DNA from: Lagopus muta
Taxonomy: Eukaryota > Chordata > Aves > Galliformes > Phasianidae
DNA length: 64,000 nt
Direction of reading: 5' to 3'
NCBI RefSeq assembly: GCF_023343835.1
Contig: NC_064439.1
Location: 36,464,508-36,528,507, forward strand
Numbering within the stretch: the first letter of the stretch is position 1; each line of letters opens with the position of its first letter. Made by a program: the position numbers and the translations under genes. Under the pieces are notes generated by a model. That model did no database searches, was not told the origin of the DNA, and worked only from the letters and a program-made list of their open reading frames with translations. This document shows, in pieces, positions 39,486 to 50,356 of this stretch.

Positions 39486-41470
39486 AGAAATGCATCATTG
39501 ATACACTGACTCCTAATGGATATCCTTTTTGATTTGCAGTAACTGGCTGTCAGTAGAGAGCGGATACTTTGGGGGGTAGGGGGGGGAAGAGAAGGGGAGC
39601 CCATAGACTGGGAAGCTCATCATAAATTAGAAAGTATGTGACTGAGTTCCATGTCCTGATTCTGATACTTCTGTGCCTTGAAGCCATGCAGAGGATTTCT
39701 CTTTAGTGCCTCTGGTCCACCTTCAGTAGCTCTTCACCATACAGACATGTTGTGAGCATCTTAGATTGGATTGTAATGAGGAACCATATAGAGAGAGAGC
39801 TGAGTTAGGTACAAGAGACAGCAGGACAATATCTGCCCTTATTAGGGTACAGATAGTGTCTTGAAAAGCCAGGATGTGGATCCCTGCTGTTAGGATATGA
39901 ACACAAGGATTATTAAATGAATGGGTGTCATAACAGAAATAATAGCACTGACCTCTAGTTTTCATCAGTCTTAATATTGTTCCCTCATTATAACAGACTA
40001 TTTACCCTCTGGCCTCATTTTATGCACATGGGAATCAGATTATTGCCTCATAAAACAAAGGAGCAGTGAGATTATCTCTTAAGTAATGGCCCCAAACATA
40101 CTGTTAGCACAGTGTCACAGGCTGGCACTGTACAGCCAAGGAGCATAACTCCTTTCGTTAGGGCATGGTCCCAGGAATGTGGGCAGTGGAGCAGGTAGAA
40201 TTGTCACAGTGTGAGCAAGCACAACTTCCCATCCACCCTCGGAGCAGGCAGTCCTCTGTATGTTATCCCTGGAACTTGCCTTACTTCAGAAAACTCGGAT
40301 CCATTTAGAAGTGATAGCTGTTGCTTCTGTGCCAAATTGCTTTATCAGGTTTAGATAGCTGATTTTCCCCCCCGTCACCCTCCAGTATTTGCTGATAAAA
40401 TGTTTGCACACTGTTACATGAGGAAATACTGAGCAGTTGACAAAGGAAGAAAGAAGGAGAGAGAAAGAAGAGAAAGAGGAAAAGGGGGAAAAAAAAGGAG
40501 ACAAAAACCTTGATAATTAAAAAGCTGGCATTTTGAAACCAGAATGTCAAATAACCTGATACTGTTGACATTGAACTCTCCCTGTCCTTCATTTTCTTGG
40601 TGTTTAAGGCAGGCAGAGAGATCAAGCCAAGGATGTGCAGCCAGACACTTCTGCTGGGGATTCTCATGACTGGCTCCAAGCACGCAGCAGAGACTGAAGG
40701 CTAAGGAGACAAGGATCCATGGATATAATGCCAGCACTGTCTATGGGTTCATTTCCGCTGCACATTGGCCCCTCTCCTCCTCTGCATTCATTGTTACTAT
40801 TACTATATCTTGGGGGAGAGACCATCATAAGCTGCATATTTATTAATCCTTCTTACCTGCTTCTCTTTTTGTTCATTCTGTCTAGCTTGAGGAGACAGAA
40901 ATACAGTAGCACATCATAGGATTCCTTACACAGCACATTTTTATCCACAAGTGCTCTACTAGGTGAGTGCTAATATTACAATTATCATCCCTGTTTGTCA
41001 AATCAGAGCAGTGAGGCTAAGAGATAAGCTCAAGGGCATGTGGCAGGCAGGTGATACAGGGTGGAATTGATCTCACGGTTTCTGTGCAATGTGTTGGCTA
41101 TTACATGATGAGCCTTTTAATCCAAATAGCCAGGTGGAAAGACATCTCTTGTTCCTAATCACAGATACTGTGATCACCAAAAGGCATCCTTTTGACTAGC
41201 AGTGCTCTCTAGGAGCTGCAGGTCTCCCTTTGTCAGTGGACAAACCAGTGCAGTGTAATAACATCCCTCCAGCAATAGAGTTACTTTTGTATCAGGACTC
41301 TTCAGAGCTCCTTCCCATCCACTGCTTCCCACAAAGATTTCTGGACTGGCTAGGTAAGTGGGCTGCAAAAAAAAAGTGTTCTGGAATCAGGAAATAGATG
41401 TGTGCATTGGGAAGTTTAGAGAAGGTGACAAAACCTCTGGTTCTTAGCAAATTCCATTAAACACCTCTGC
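39486..41470. other. Intergenic, G-tract and polypurine tract
   Basis: This is about 2 kb between two solo LTRs. No retroviral coding remnant is recognisable, and each LTR has its own target duplication, so this is not proviral interior. It holds a G-rich run at 39571-39598 and a polypurine tract at 40442-40502. Confidence 0.6.
40442..40502. repeat. Polypurine (GA-rich) tract
   Basis: About 60 bases on the plus strand are almost entirely A and G. The Phe/Ser/Leu-rich minus-strand frames over it are by-products of this composition. Confidence 0.85.
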
Positions 41471-41843
41471 CTCCCTGTATGGGAACTATCGAATCACAGC
41501 CTGATCCTCTGATTGATCACCTGAGGCAAGCACTGAGTCAGCCATGGGAGCACAGGTGAAGCAATTCAGCTGTGCTACTGGAACAGGTGGAGCCTGGCTG
41601 CATCTCTCCTAGACCCCATTTAAGGGCTGACTGTCACTGGGGAAGGATCTTTCTCTGGGGATTGCTCCTCTTGGAGTCTTTTTCTGTGAGCCCAGGACAC
41701 AGGTAAGTTTTTTTTCCCATTCATTTCTAATTATTCCTTTCCACTGTAATAATTTTTCCAGCTATATGCTCTCTAAAGACCAGTCAAACTTCTCTGCATA
41801 CTTGTCAATTATACATCTGTATACTCATTGATTGTACACTCCT
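41471..41843 (+). mobile_element. Solo LTR-like insertion 3 with near-perfect target duplication
   Basis: The body is 41476-41838 (363 bp), starting TGTATGGGAACTA and ending GATTGTACA. It is flanked by CTCCC (41471-41475) and CTCCT (41839-41843), a 5-bp duplication with one mismatch. The TATA-like ATTTAAGGG is at 41618-41626, and CAG|GTAAGT, a full-consensus splice donor, has its GT at 41703-41704. It is the longest of the three copies because of extra sequence near its 3' end. Confidence 0.85.
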
Positions 41844-44800
41844 AGATCTGGGTTTGACCCCATCCCCCAGGCAGTCAGAGCTTTCCATGATTGCACAGAC
41901 ACAGCAGTGAATTTTTTATTTCCCTGAAAGTACCGGTGTCTGCAGAACATCACACTGTTGATTTTTATATCTCAATTTTAGCTTTGTTTATCTTCTGAGA
42001 ACAGTTATAAAAATAAAATCCAATATTTTTTTTTTTTCAAGTGCTGATGAGGATGGGAGTCTGGATGTCTCAGGGATTAGGTAATGGGAGAGAGAGAGAG
42101 AGAGTCTTTGGCTTTAAGTCATCCATTCAATTGCAGCTAGGTCAGACGTGTGTTAGCATTTATACTGTCCGCTATTCTATGCACTAAGAAGTTGGTGGTC
42201 TTATTCTGGTGCCTAGCTTGAAAGGAACGTATTGCTTATAATGTGAAGAGGATTTATTAGCAACAAGGCTGAGTATGTGAGCATGGAAAACTATGCGGGC
42301 CTGAAACTTTTGGGCTCTGCCAGGATTTCAGATCACTGGGAGATGCTGTGGATAATGCTGACCATGACACATAACTCTTACAGGTAATGGACCTAAGAAA
42401 AATGTCTTCTCAAAGGCAGCCATCATCACTTTTAAAGAGGATGAACATTAGTATTGTTTTCCTTTGATAATTGGAAGTTTGAGTAGATTCAAGATCTAAC
42501 CTACTCCTCTATGGCTTATACCAGTGTGTGAACTCCATGTCATTTTATGTATTATTATCTCCACTGAAGATATTCTGTGGTTTCTTTCTTCCTTTCTGAT
42601 GTCAGTACAAAATCTATAGTGCAGTATGTGCAGCCACTGTGAGGGCCTCGGACAGCTGTGTGGGGGGAAATGTGAATTGAGAGTAGTATGGGGAAAAAAA
42701 AACCCTTACCTTAATGGTACCTTTGTAACTGATTAGATTTAGTAATGGACTTGCAAATGAAGTTTAAACATTAATCTAAGAGCTCAATTAGGTAAGGTAT
42801 TATGGTGCAGCAGAGATTTCTTCCATTCCCCAAGCAAGTAAAAAAAAAAAAAAAAAACCCTTAAAAATGAAGACAAAATCAGCTTCTCTTCTTTCTTGTC
42901 TTTTGAGAGGTTTAGCAGAGGTTGTTACTGAATTAATGAAATACTATTGATTCATATATCCGTTCCAATAAGTGAAATGGAAAAGGATATCACTTCTGCT
43001 TCCTGCAGCAGTTTCGTATTGCAACTGGCGATAGTATTGAACCTCTACAGGCCTTAACATCTCCAAGAAAAGCAGGTTACATGCTCAGCAGAGAGATACT
43101 AGCAAGCCAACTGACTTTTTAGTCTAAACTCATAAGGTTTCACTTTGCCCTAAGAGTCATAAAGCATGCTTTCCGTTATGATCTAGTTCCTGCACCCCAT
43201 AGTGTCTGCTCCCAAACATTCAAATTTAAAGTCACATTGAACTGCAGTGTTTATAAGGGAATTAAGCACATTATTTAAAGTTAAGTGTGTGCTTTAATAT
43301 AGCTCTAAATAGAAATGCTTTCCCAAATCCAGAATAGCAGCAAAGACTAATTCCTTCCACTTCCACTAGCCTTGGTTGGCAGTATGGTGGGTTGGATGCC
43401 ATAGTGTGTGCTGTGCAGCAGGTCGGACAGGATGGCTGGCTGCAGTCCTCCTTCATGGACCTCCAACCTATGAATTGGACACATCGTCGATCAAACACTG
43501 ACTTTCCAGATGGACTGTGTCCAGCGCAAGCGAACTGTGTTTAGAATAATGAGGGAAATAAAGACAGGCTGGGGTAATTAAACACAGGGGAGATCTTTTT
43601 CCATTCAGAGCCCCAGCCATCAATGTTTTGGATAACTTGTTCTATTAAAAAGCTATCTTGCTGCAGTGTATTTGAACAGCCCTTTATTCTGCACATTCTA
43701 TTAAGGTTGCTCTAAAATTATTCCACTGAGTATTGCCAGCAGCTCTGAGACCTTTAGCATACAGCATTAAGTAGAAATGAATAAAGACTTGGCTAAAATA
43801 ACACATGGTGACTCGCTTAAAAGGCGCTGTCAAGACATTTTATACACCTTTCCTTTCACTCTGCTTTGTTTATAATATTCCTCTGAAAAGCCTGGAAATG
43901 GCTGATTCCTCCCAGTGGCATTTGGGCGCTTACACTGTGCAAACAGTCTGTCTTCAGTGGTGGTGTGCACATGCCTGGCTTCTGCCTGCTTGTGGCCTGG
44001 TGTGTGTGGCTGCTGTGCACCAGCAGCAGGGCTGTCTTGCTGAGCACTCCTCACAATCATGGGATGGAGGCAGCACCTCGAGTGTGGGATTTGTAGACCC
44101 TAGAGGAAGACAGCAGTGAGACTTTAATGTCATTTCTTGGCTGGTAGTCTGTAGCATTGGTGTTCAGGTACTTGAATGCCCTCATGCTGCACAAACACAG
44201 GAAGTGTTGAAGAGTGCAGCTGCCCACTGCAGTTCCCCACAACAAAGCTATGCTCAGAGAGAGATGCTTGCCCTAGATGCACTTAGTGAGGCCTCGCAGC
44301 CTTCAGCTCCTGTGGGGAAGACAACCTGATGACACCCCTTGTCAGCACGGTGACAACATTGCTGCTGCCTCAGTTTTCACACCCCACGGCTTCAGCTGGG
44401 ATCCAGTCATGGGGTGAGTGCAAAGCAGCTCGGTGTCTAAGCTGCCTCCTTCAGTTGTGGGCTGACAGCCTCCACTGCATCACTCTGTGCAAGCTAGAAA
44501 TTTTCCCTGGGTAGTGCTTTGAAGCAGGAAATTGTTTGCCTTGGGCCCCCCCATCCTCTTGCATTTGGCTGCTTTTGCAGCACATCCATCGCAGCTCCTC
44601 CTGCCCCTCCGTTGTTTGGCTGCCTTAGGAGAAGCAGGAATATGGAGCCAAATGACTGCATTAATGATTCAGTTCTCTCTGAGGTAGCACCAGCGCTATG
44701 ACAGCTCTAATTATGGGAAAAAATGTGTTTAGAAATGTGGGGGCTTTTTATAAGACCCAAGGTCAGATTCTCTCCTGATCTATGCTGGTGTCAATCAAGA

Positions 44801-45819
44801 AGGATCTCAATGAGCCAGTGAGATCTGGTATAAAATACAGCCTTAGTACTTTCCAGGTACCTCAACCAAGTGTAGATACCAGTACAGAACAGTTGCTTGT
44901 CAGCAGCAGAACCAAAACCATGCTGAAAATAGCTGCTCAGCTTTTAGAGATCTGTCCCCATTAGTGTAGGGGTTCCTCTTCTTCCACCTTCTCCTTACCC
45001 AGACCTGGAGCCACCTGCAGTGACAGTGGCAGCACCCATTGTTGTGAGCAAGATATTAAAATCCAGATGAGGGAACAAAACTGGAGTTTCCCAAAATCAA
45101 AAAGAAAAAGTACCAGAGCATCCAAGATTTTCTAGATATGGGGCAGGGAGCAATTCCTTAACCCTTCACACATTACTGAGAGCAATGCTATCTACCAGCA
45201 CTACTTCATCTGCCTTTAAGAAGAAAGGCAACAGCTGTTTAATAGCACTATTTAACACTTCCTCACAGTTTATGACAAAATGGAAAGTGGAAATTGAACT
45301 TTTTTCAAAGATCATTGCCACTGCTTTACCCACTTTTTCTAATTAATTGTCTGGTACAGTCTCAAGAGACCTTGAAGAACAGCTCTTCCCAAGTATGTTT
45401 GTGTGAAAGCCCTTTTTGACAGCTTTTTTTTTTTTTTCCAGATTTGACAAGTTCCCATTTGTGAGACTCTTTCTTTCTCTTTTCACAAGCCTACGCGTGA
45501 GTACTGCTTATCTTTTACTTTCCTTTCACCTGCCTTCCGTGAAGGAAGTCCTCCATGCAAAGTTCTCTAGAAGCTGTCTACCTCAAACACAATTCTACAA
45601 AGATGAGTTTTTAGGGGAAGCCTTGGCATGAATTACTTTTGTAGTTTTTGTCCATCAGTTACATTTTGACACATCATTCAATCTGACCTGCAATAAGAGA
45701 TTGTTTAAAGAGAAAGCACCTTCTGTTTCCCTAAGGTTCTGGGTTCTCTATATACACCTCAGTATAGATACTTATGCAAATCAATGTACTTTGATATATT
45801 CCTGCCTGGATGAATCCTA
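41844..45819. other. Intergenic, no gene recognised
   Basis: No gene is recognised. Simple sequence includes a (GA)n at 42088-42104 and a poly-A at 42840-42857. The 43540-43760 stretch is AT-rich with homeodomain-like TAATTAAA motifs and no repeat signature, and could be conserved noncoding DNA, but this cannot be judged from one species. Confidence 0.5.
42088..42104. repeat. (GA)n microsatellite
   Basis: About eight uninterrupted GA units. Confidence 0.9.
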
Positions 45820-45945
45820 CCAGGCATCCTGCCTGGATGCCTACCTGTGCGACCTGCTGTAGGGAACCTGCTTTGGCAGGGGGGTTGGACTCGATGATCT
45901 CTGGAGGTCCCTTCCAACCCCTACAATTCTGTGATTCTGTGATAT
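45820..45945 (+). mobile_element. CR1 LINE 3' end (sense)
   Basis: This is a well-preserved terminal fragment: CTACCTGTGCGACCTGCTGTA, TTTGGCAGGGGGGTTGGACT, CGATGATCTCTGGAGGTCCC and a terminal ATTCTGTGATTCTGTGAT tail. It looks younger than most CR1 copies in the window. Confidence 0.95.
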
Positions 45946-48900
45946 ACTTAAAGTGATTCAGCCCCAGCAGCGTCTTATCCTTTAAATTCTCTTTGAATTA
46001 CCCTTATGTCACATATTTCCATCAGGAACAGAACTCAGGCTGCTGCTTGCATTATGAGGCATAACAAATAGCCACCCATAAGATGGGAGATTTTACCCCT
46101 CCCTTGGTCCATTGCAAAAGGAAGGCAACATAACTGTAGAATCAGGTACATCAAGTCAAGTATTGGAGGCAGCTGGTGGATGATAGGTTGTTAGTGGGAG
46201 CAAACTTGTCTGAGAACTTCTCTATTTATGGGTCACCTTTGAGACATCACTGAAGTTTGAGTGTATTTCATTCAAGACAGATTTATGGAGTTGAATTTGG
46301 TCTTCATACCTGTACATATATACACACACACATACACGATGTGAGACTATATATATATTCTATACTATATATATATAGTAAGCACACACTGCTTTGGTTG
46401 GCTGCTCTTCAGATTCAGGACACAAAAGTCAATGGTTTCATAATTCACCAACATTCCAGCCTTTCCAGCCTCTCAAACTATAATTGCTCTCTGTATTTTG
46501 TAAGAGCAGACTACAAGACCCACTGCCGCTTAACGGTGCCTCATAACAGTGAGTACTGAAGTTGTACATTGCATTAAACTGCAAAATTGCAGCCAATAAT
46601 GACGGCTGAAAGCCTATCTCTGACAAAAGCATAAATATTGCTCATTAAACATTATGGGAGAGGACTATAAAAATCTTGCCTGGTCTCTCATTTAAGCAGT
46701 AAACAGCACAGCCAAAGCACCTGCTCCAAACAGCTCTGTAAATCTCTCTGTAAGGTATGGCATCCAGCACTGAACAATTAATTTGTCATCATGTTTATCT
46801 AGATTTTGAGGAAGGAAAGAGGCTCCTGGTAAACCAGCCTAAATGTTTCTGGTGGTGCTCAGCCACCAACACCCTGTCAGAGACCTCAACAATTCTGCAC
46901 CCGACTGGGAATCGCAGCTGCTTCCAGCAGTCAGCACTCTGGTAGGTAACATGATTCCCCCATCCTTTCCAAGGTAGATCACTTGCTAAAGTCGAGGAGA
47001 ATTTGGCATCTGTACTGGCAGCCAGTTTGGCCCTTCAATATAAAGTATCAGTATGCAACTTTTGTGCCACTTGCCAACAAGGATTTGCTTTCATGGGAGG
47101 TATCCCTGCACAAAAAAATCACTAAATCACGTTAACAGTTTTGTTGGTTATGTCGGTGAGAAATCTGTGTATAGACCATGCCAGAAGTTTAGAATTTTAA
47201 ATACTCCTATTAGATGTTGTTAGTTGGCTAGGAATAAGTTACTATATTCAAAAGTCCCCCCACAAGATAAACCATTCTTCAGCAGTTGCTAAGCCAGTGA
47301 AATTGAAGACAGCCAGCCTCCAGTTCAGCATGCACCTTCACAAGAGAGAGCAGATCTCCTATGCTGCTCAGCCTGCACTCCCCCCAACCAGATGTGAGGC
47401 TTTTCAGGATGAGCATGAGATGCATGCATTCCTGATCAATCTTCCATTTGCAGACTTGTAAAAAGCCTTTAGCCATACATGGATTAATTATGCATCACAC
47501 ACTGCTTTTGCAATCAAGAAGTAATATCACAGTTTTCCTGCAGAAACAACTTCATTTTGATGCAGCCTTGTAGGTCAGCATCTTTTCCTATAGCTGAGTT
47601 GGTAATCTTGAGGGAAGAGAGTGAAGAAATAAACTTACTAGAAATGTTTCATAGATTTCATTTTCTTGCTACAATCTTATGTTTAAAATAATTAGGCTAA
47701 AAATATTGCTTAGGCACCTCACACAGGGCAACTAAATCTCTCATAAAAACATAAAAATGACCAAGTAGTAAGATGTACCGAGCTTCTCATATAGCTTCAA
47801 TACTTTTGAAAATCAGGCCATTTAGGTAGCAAACAGGCACATTTGGAATGGTTTGCCTTAATTAGGTCCCCGACGTTACACAGATTATTAGAAAAATAAC
47901 TAAAGAAGCATTTTCATTCAGCAGGCAAAACATAATGCAGTGTTAAACTATTAAGCATAATTTGCATGAGACGTGGTATGCACACACAACTGCCTCTGTT
48001 TGAACTTTACAGTCTTTCTGTATAATATACTAGCAATAATTTCCCCCTTGTAATACTCAGTAGGCTTCTATTGCTTTGAGGGATATTAGGTACCTCTTTT
48101 GTAGGTAAAATGACAACTGCAAATGAATGGTAAGATTGTGTAGCTGAGCGGATAAAATACTTTAAATCATGGCACTATGATAAAGACACCACTACAAAGG
48201 TTGCAAATCATTTTTCACTTTAAGGTCAGAGTCTATGATTCCACTAACATTTTTAGATAATTTAAGTGAGTTCATTCTGTTTTAAATGTATCACAGATCT
48301 ATATCCGTGTAAAGCTTTCTGTGCATGCAGAGACCATGCTCCTATTCCTTAGTAAGGGAAGATGCAACACTCTGGGATTGCAACTCAGGAAATTCTTTAA
48401 TTTGGCTCTGTCTTGAATCCATCCTGGATTCTTTCTCTTCCAGCTCAAGTGGTGCGCTCTCTTTTTTTTTTTTTTTTTCTTTTGTTGTTGTTGTTTTTTT
48501 TAATCATAGGGCCATCTTGCAGTAATAATGATCCTCATGACCTTAAGTATAAGGAGGAGGATACCATACCTTACCTTAGATACCTATCTCATACAAGACT
48601 AGTGGATTGCAAATTTGGAAATTTTCATGGAATTTATATGGGAGAATTATGCAGGGACTTAAGGGATTGTAAAAGAAATATTTCTCAAAGGTATTGCTGT
48701 GCTATTAGGAGATTAGTCTTCTACAAGGCTATCTGTCTGCACAGGAAAAATAAAGTCCATGTTAAAGACTACCTGAGCCATGCCAGTGGGCTGCATGCAG
48801 GAGCAGGCAGGGCTTGGTTTCTGTCATGGAAACCTGTTCTCACTGCTGCTGTGAAAGCAATATGAGTTTTTGCAGTGTCTTAGCTCCGTAAAACCTGATG

Positions 48901-49226
48901 TTAGTTTTGTCTTGACAAATGCAACCTGAATGCTGTGATTTCCTCTGCATCATTAGGGAGGGATGACTTCAGGAAGGTGCTTTGACACGCTGGGAATTTT
49001 TCCAAGTCAACTTCTCACAGAAAAGAGTGAAAACAGCTAAAGCATTTCTCTTAGTGATGCCCTTGAGTCAAAGAGGAAGTTTTTCAGGGAAGTGCCCTGA
49101 CTTCAGGAATTTCAGCATTACCTTCAGCTAAATCTAAAGGTTTGTGGCAGGAGCTCTATTCAGGTGGCTAAATTCTACTCCATACATGTATTTCTGCGAA
49201 GACTTGCGTATCTTTCTCTTGAATTT
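45946..49226. other. Intergenic, no gene recognised
   Basis: It holds a (CA)n plus AT-rich hairpin at 46316-46379, a T-run at 48462-48478, and an AT-rich, repeat-free block around 47650-48310 with an octamer ATTTGCAT at 47960-47967. The 150-codon frame at 48413-48865 + gets its hydrophobic N-terminal part from the T-run and is not accepted as a gene. Confidence 0.55.
46316..46379. repeat. CA repeat followed by AT-rich hairpin
   Basis: A short (CA)n run leads into an inverted repeat with 13-bp arms, ACTATATATATAT (46346-46358) and ATATATATATAGT (46367-46379), around an 8-base loop. It could extrude as a cruciform. Confidence 0.9.
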
Positions 49227-49800
49227 AGAACTGTAGAATCATAGAACAATCTAGGAAGGGACATCAAAAGATTATTGGAAGAGTTGGTAGAGGAAGGTTG
49301 GAAGAGACCACCAAGACCATCTAGTCCAACTGTCAGCCCATCCCATACTTACTAAGCCATGCCCCTAAGTGCCACACCTACACGTTTCTAGAACACCCCT
49401 GGGAATGGTGATTCCACCACCTCTCTGGGCAGCCTGTTTCAGCTCCTCACAGCTCTTTCTGAGAAGAAATTTTTCCAAACACCCATCCCGAACCTTCCCT
49501 GGAGCAACTTGAGGCCATTCTCTCTCATCCTATCACCAGTTATACGGGAGAGGAGGCCAACCCCCACCTTGCCACAAACTCCTTTCAGGCAGTTTGTGGA
49601 GAGTGATGAGGTTTCCCCTGAGCCTCCTGCAGACAAAGCAATCCCAGCTCCCTCATAAGCACTTCCCCATAAGCCTTAAGTCCATAAGTGTTCCAGTCCT
49701 CTCACAGCTTTGTTGTCCATCTCTCGACACACTCCAGGGTCTCAATGTCTTTCTTGTAATAAGGGGCCCAAAACTGACCACTGCATTCAAGATGGGAGGA
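49227..49800 (-). mobile_element. CR1 LINE fragment (antisense), longest in window
   Basis: About 570 bp of antisense CR1. A first tail-like piece (AGAATCATAGAACAATCTAGG) is followed within 50 bases by a second start of the same module (GTTGGAAGAGACCACCAAGA, CATCTAGTCCAACTGTC). Then come TGGGCAGCCTGTTTCAG, the CTTTCTGAGAAGAAATTTTT block, the CTCTCATCCTATCACCAG block, CTCCCTCATAAGCACTTCCCC and GGGGCCCAAAACTGACCACT. It ends directly at a 22-base poly-A run. The apparent repeat of the tail suggests two nested or adjacent copies. Confidence 0.92.
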
Positions 49801-49821
49801 AAAAAAAAAAAAAAAAAAAAA
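49800..49821. repeat. Poly-A run
   Basis: An uninterrupted 22-base A run adjoins the truncated 5' end of the antisense CR1. Simple sequence. Confidence 0.95.
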
Positions 49822-50049
49822 CACAGTCCCCTGCTGCCACAAGTCATGGCATTGAGTTACCTGCATCTGGAAAAATCACAGGACTCAACACACCCAAAAT
49901 GCAAGTAATGAGTCTCACTCTGCCTAATCATGGTGTGTCTACTGCCACGTAAAATCACTAGGTCCAACCTTCGGTGAGAAAGGGAACTTAAATGACTCTG
50001 CACCTGGCACGATACATCTTGGGGGAAAGAAAATAAGAAATGTATTATG

Positions 50050-50356
50050 GCAAAGCGGAAGCTCTCCCGGAGCAACATGCAGCCAGTGCCCCTTGTTTTC
50101 GCCATGAGGCTTCTTGCAAAGAGGCTGGAAGAGCTGCGGGGCTGAATTAACCCTCGGATTAACGCCGGCGCGCTTCGAGCTCCCCCTCCTGTCGCCGAGT
50201 CGGTGCCGAGCCGAGCCCGACTCCGTTCAGCTGGGCTTGGCACTAGCTAGGCACAGGAGCTTTCCAGAGTTTGGGAGAAGATAGGGGTGTTGAGAACCAA
50301 GGAAGGAGGCTGGGGAGGGAAGCACGCTCTTGGAGCTGAAGTCATTCGTTAAAGGT
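50050..50356 (+). promoter_or_regulatory. Isolated CpG-rich islet with possible exon
   Basis: In otherwise CpG-poor DNA, about 20 CpG dinucleotides lie between 50050 and 50230, most densely at 50163-50226 (GCCGGCGCGCTTCGAG, then GCCGAGTCGGTGCCGAG). About 130 bases downstream is AAAG|GTGAGC with GT at 50355-50356, a good splice-donor sequence. An unannotated noncoding transcript starting near 50.2 kb would fit, as would a regulatory CpG island. No TATA box and no coding frame of note are seen. The nearest coding gene is UBE2E1, 13.5 kb downstream. Confidence 0.45.

Noticed and set aside
39486-41470. A provirus interior between LTR copies 2 and 3
   Set aside because: The two LTRs have different target duplications, and the sequence between them shows no gag or pol remnants, so they are independent solo insertions.
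48413-48865. 150-codon frame with an apparent hydrophobic membrane segment
   Set aside because: The hydrophobic stretch is encoded by a poly-T run (48462-48478) and adjoining GTT repeats. The remainder matches no family known to me.
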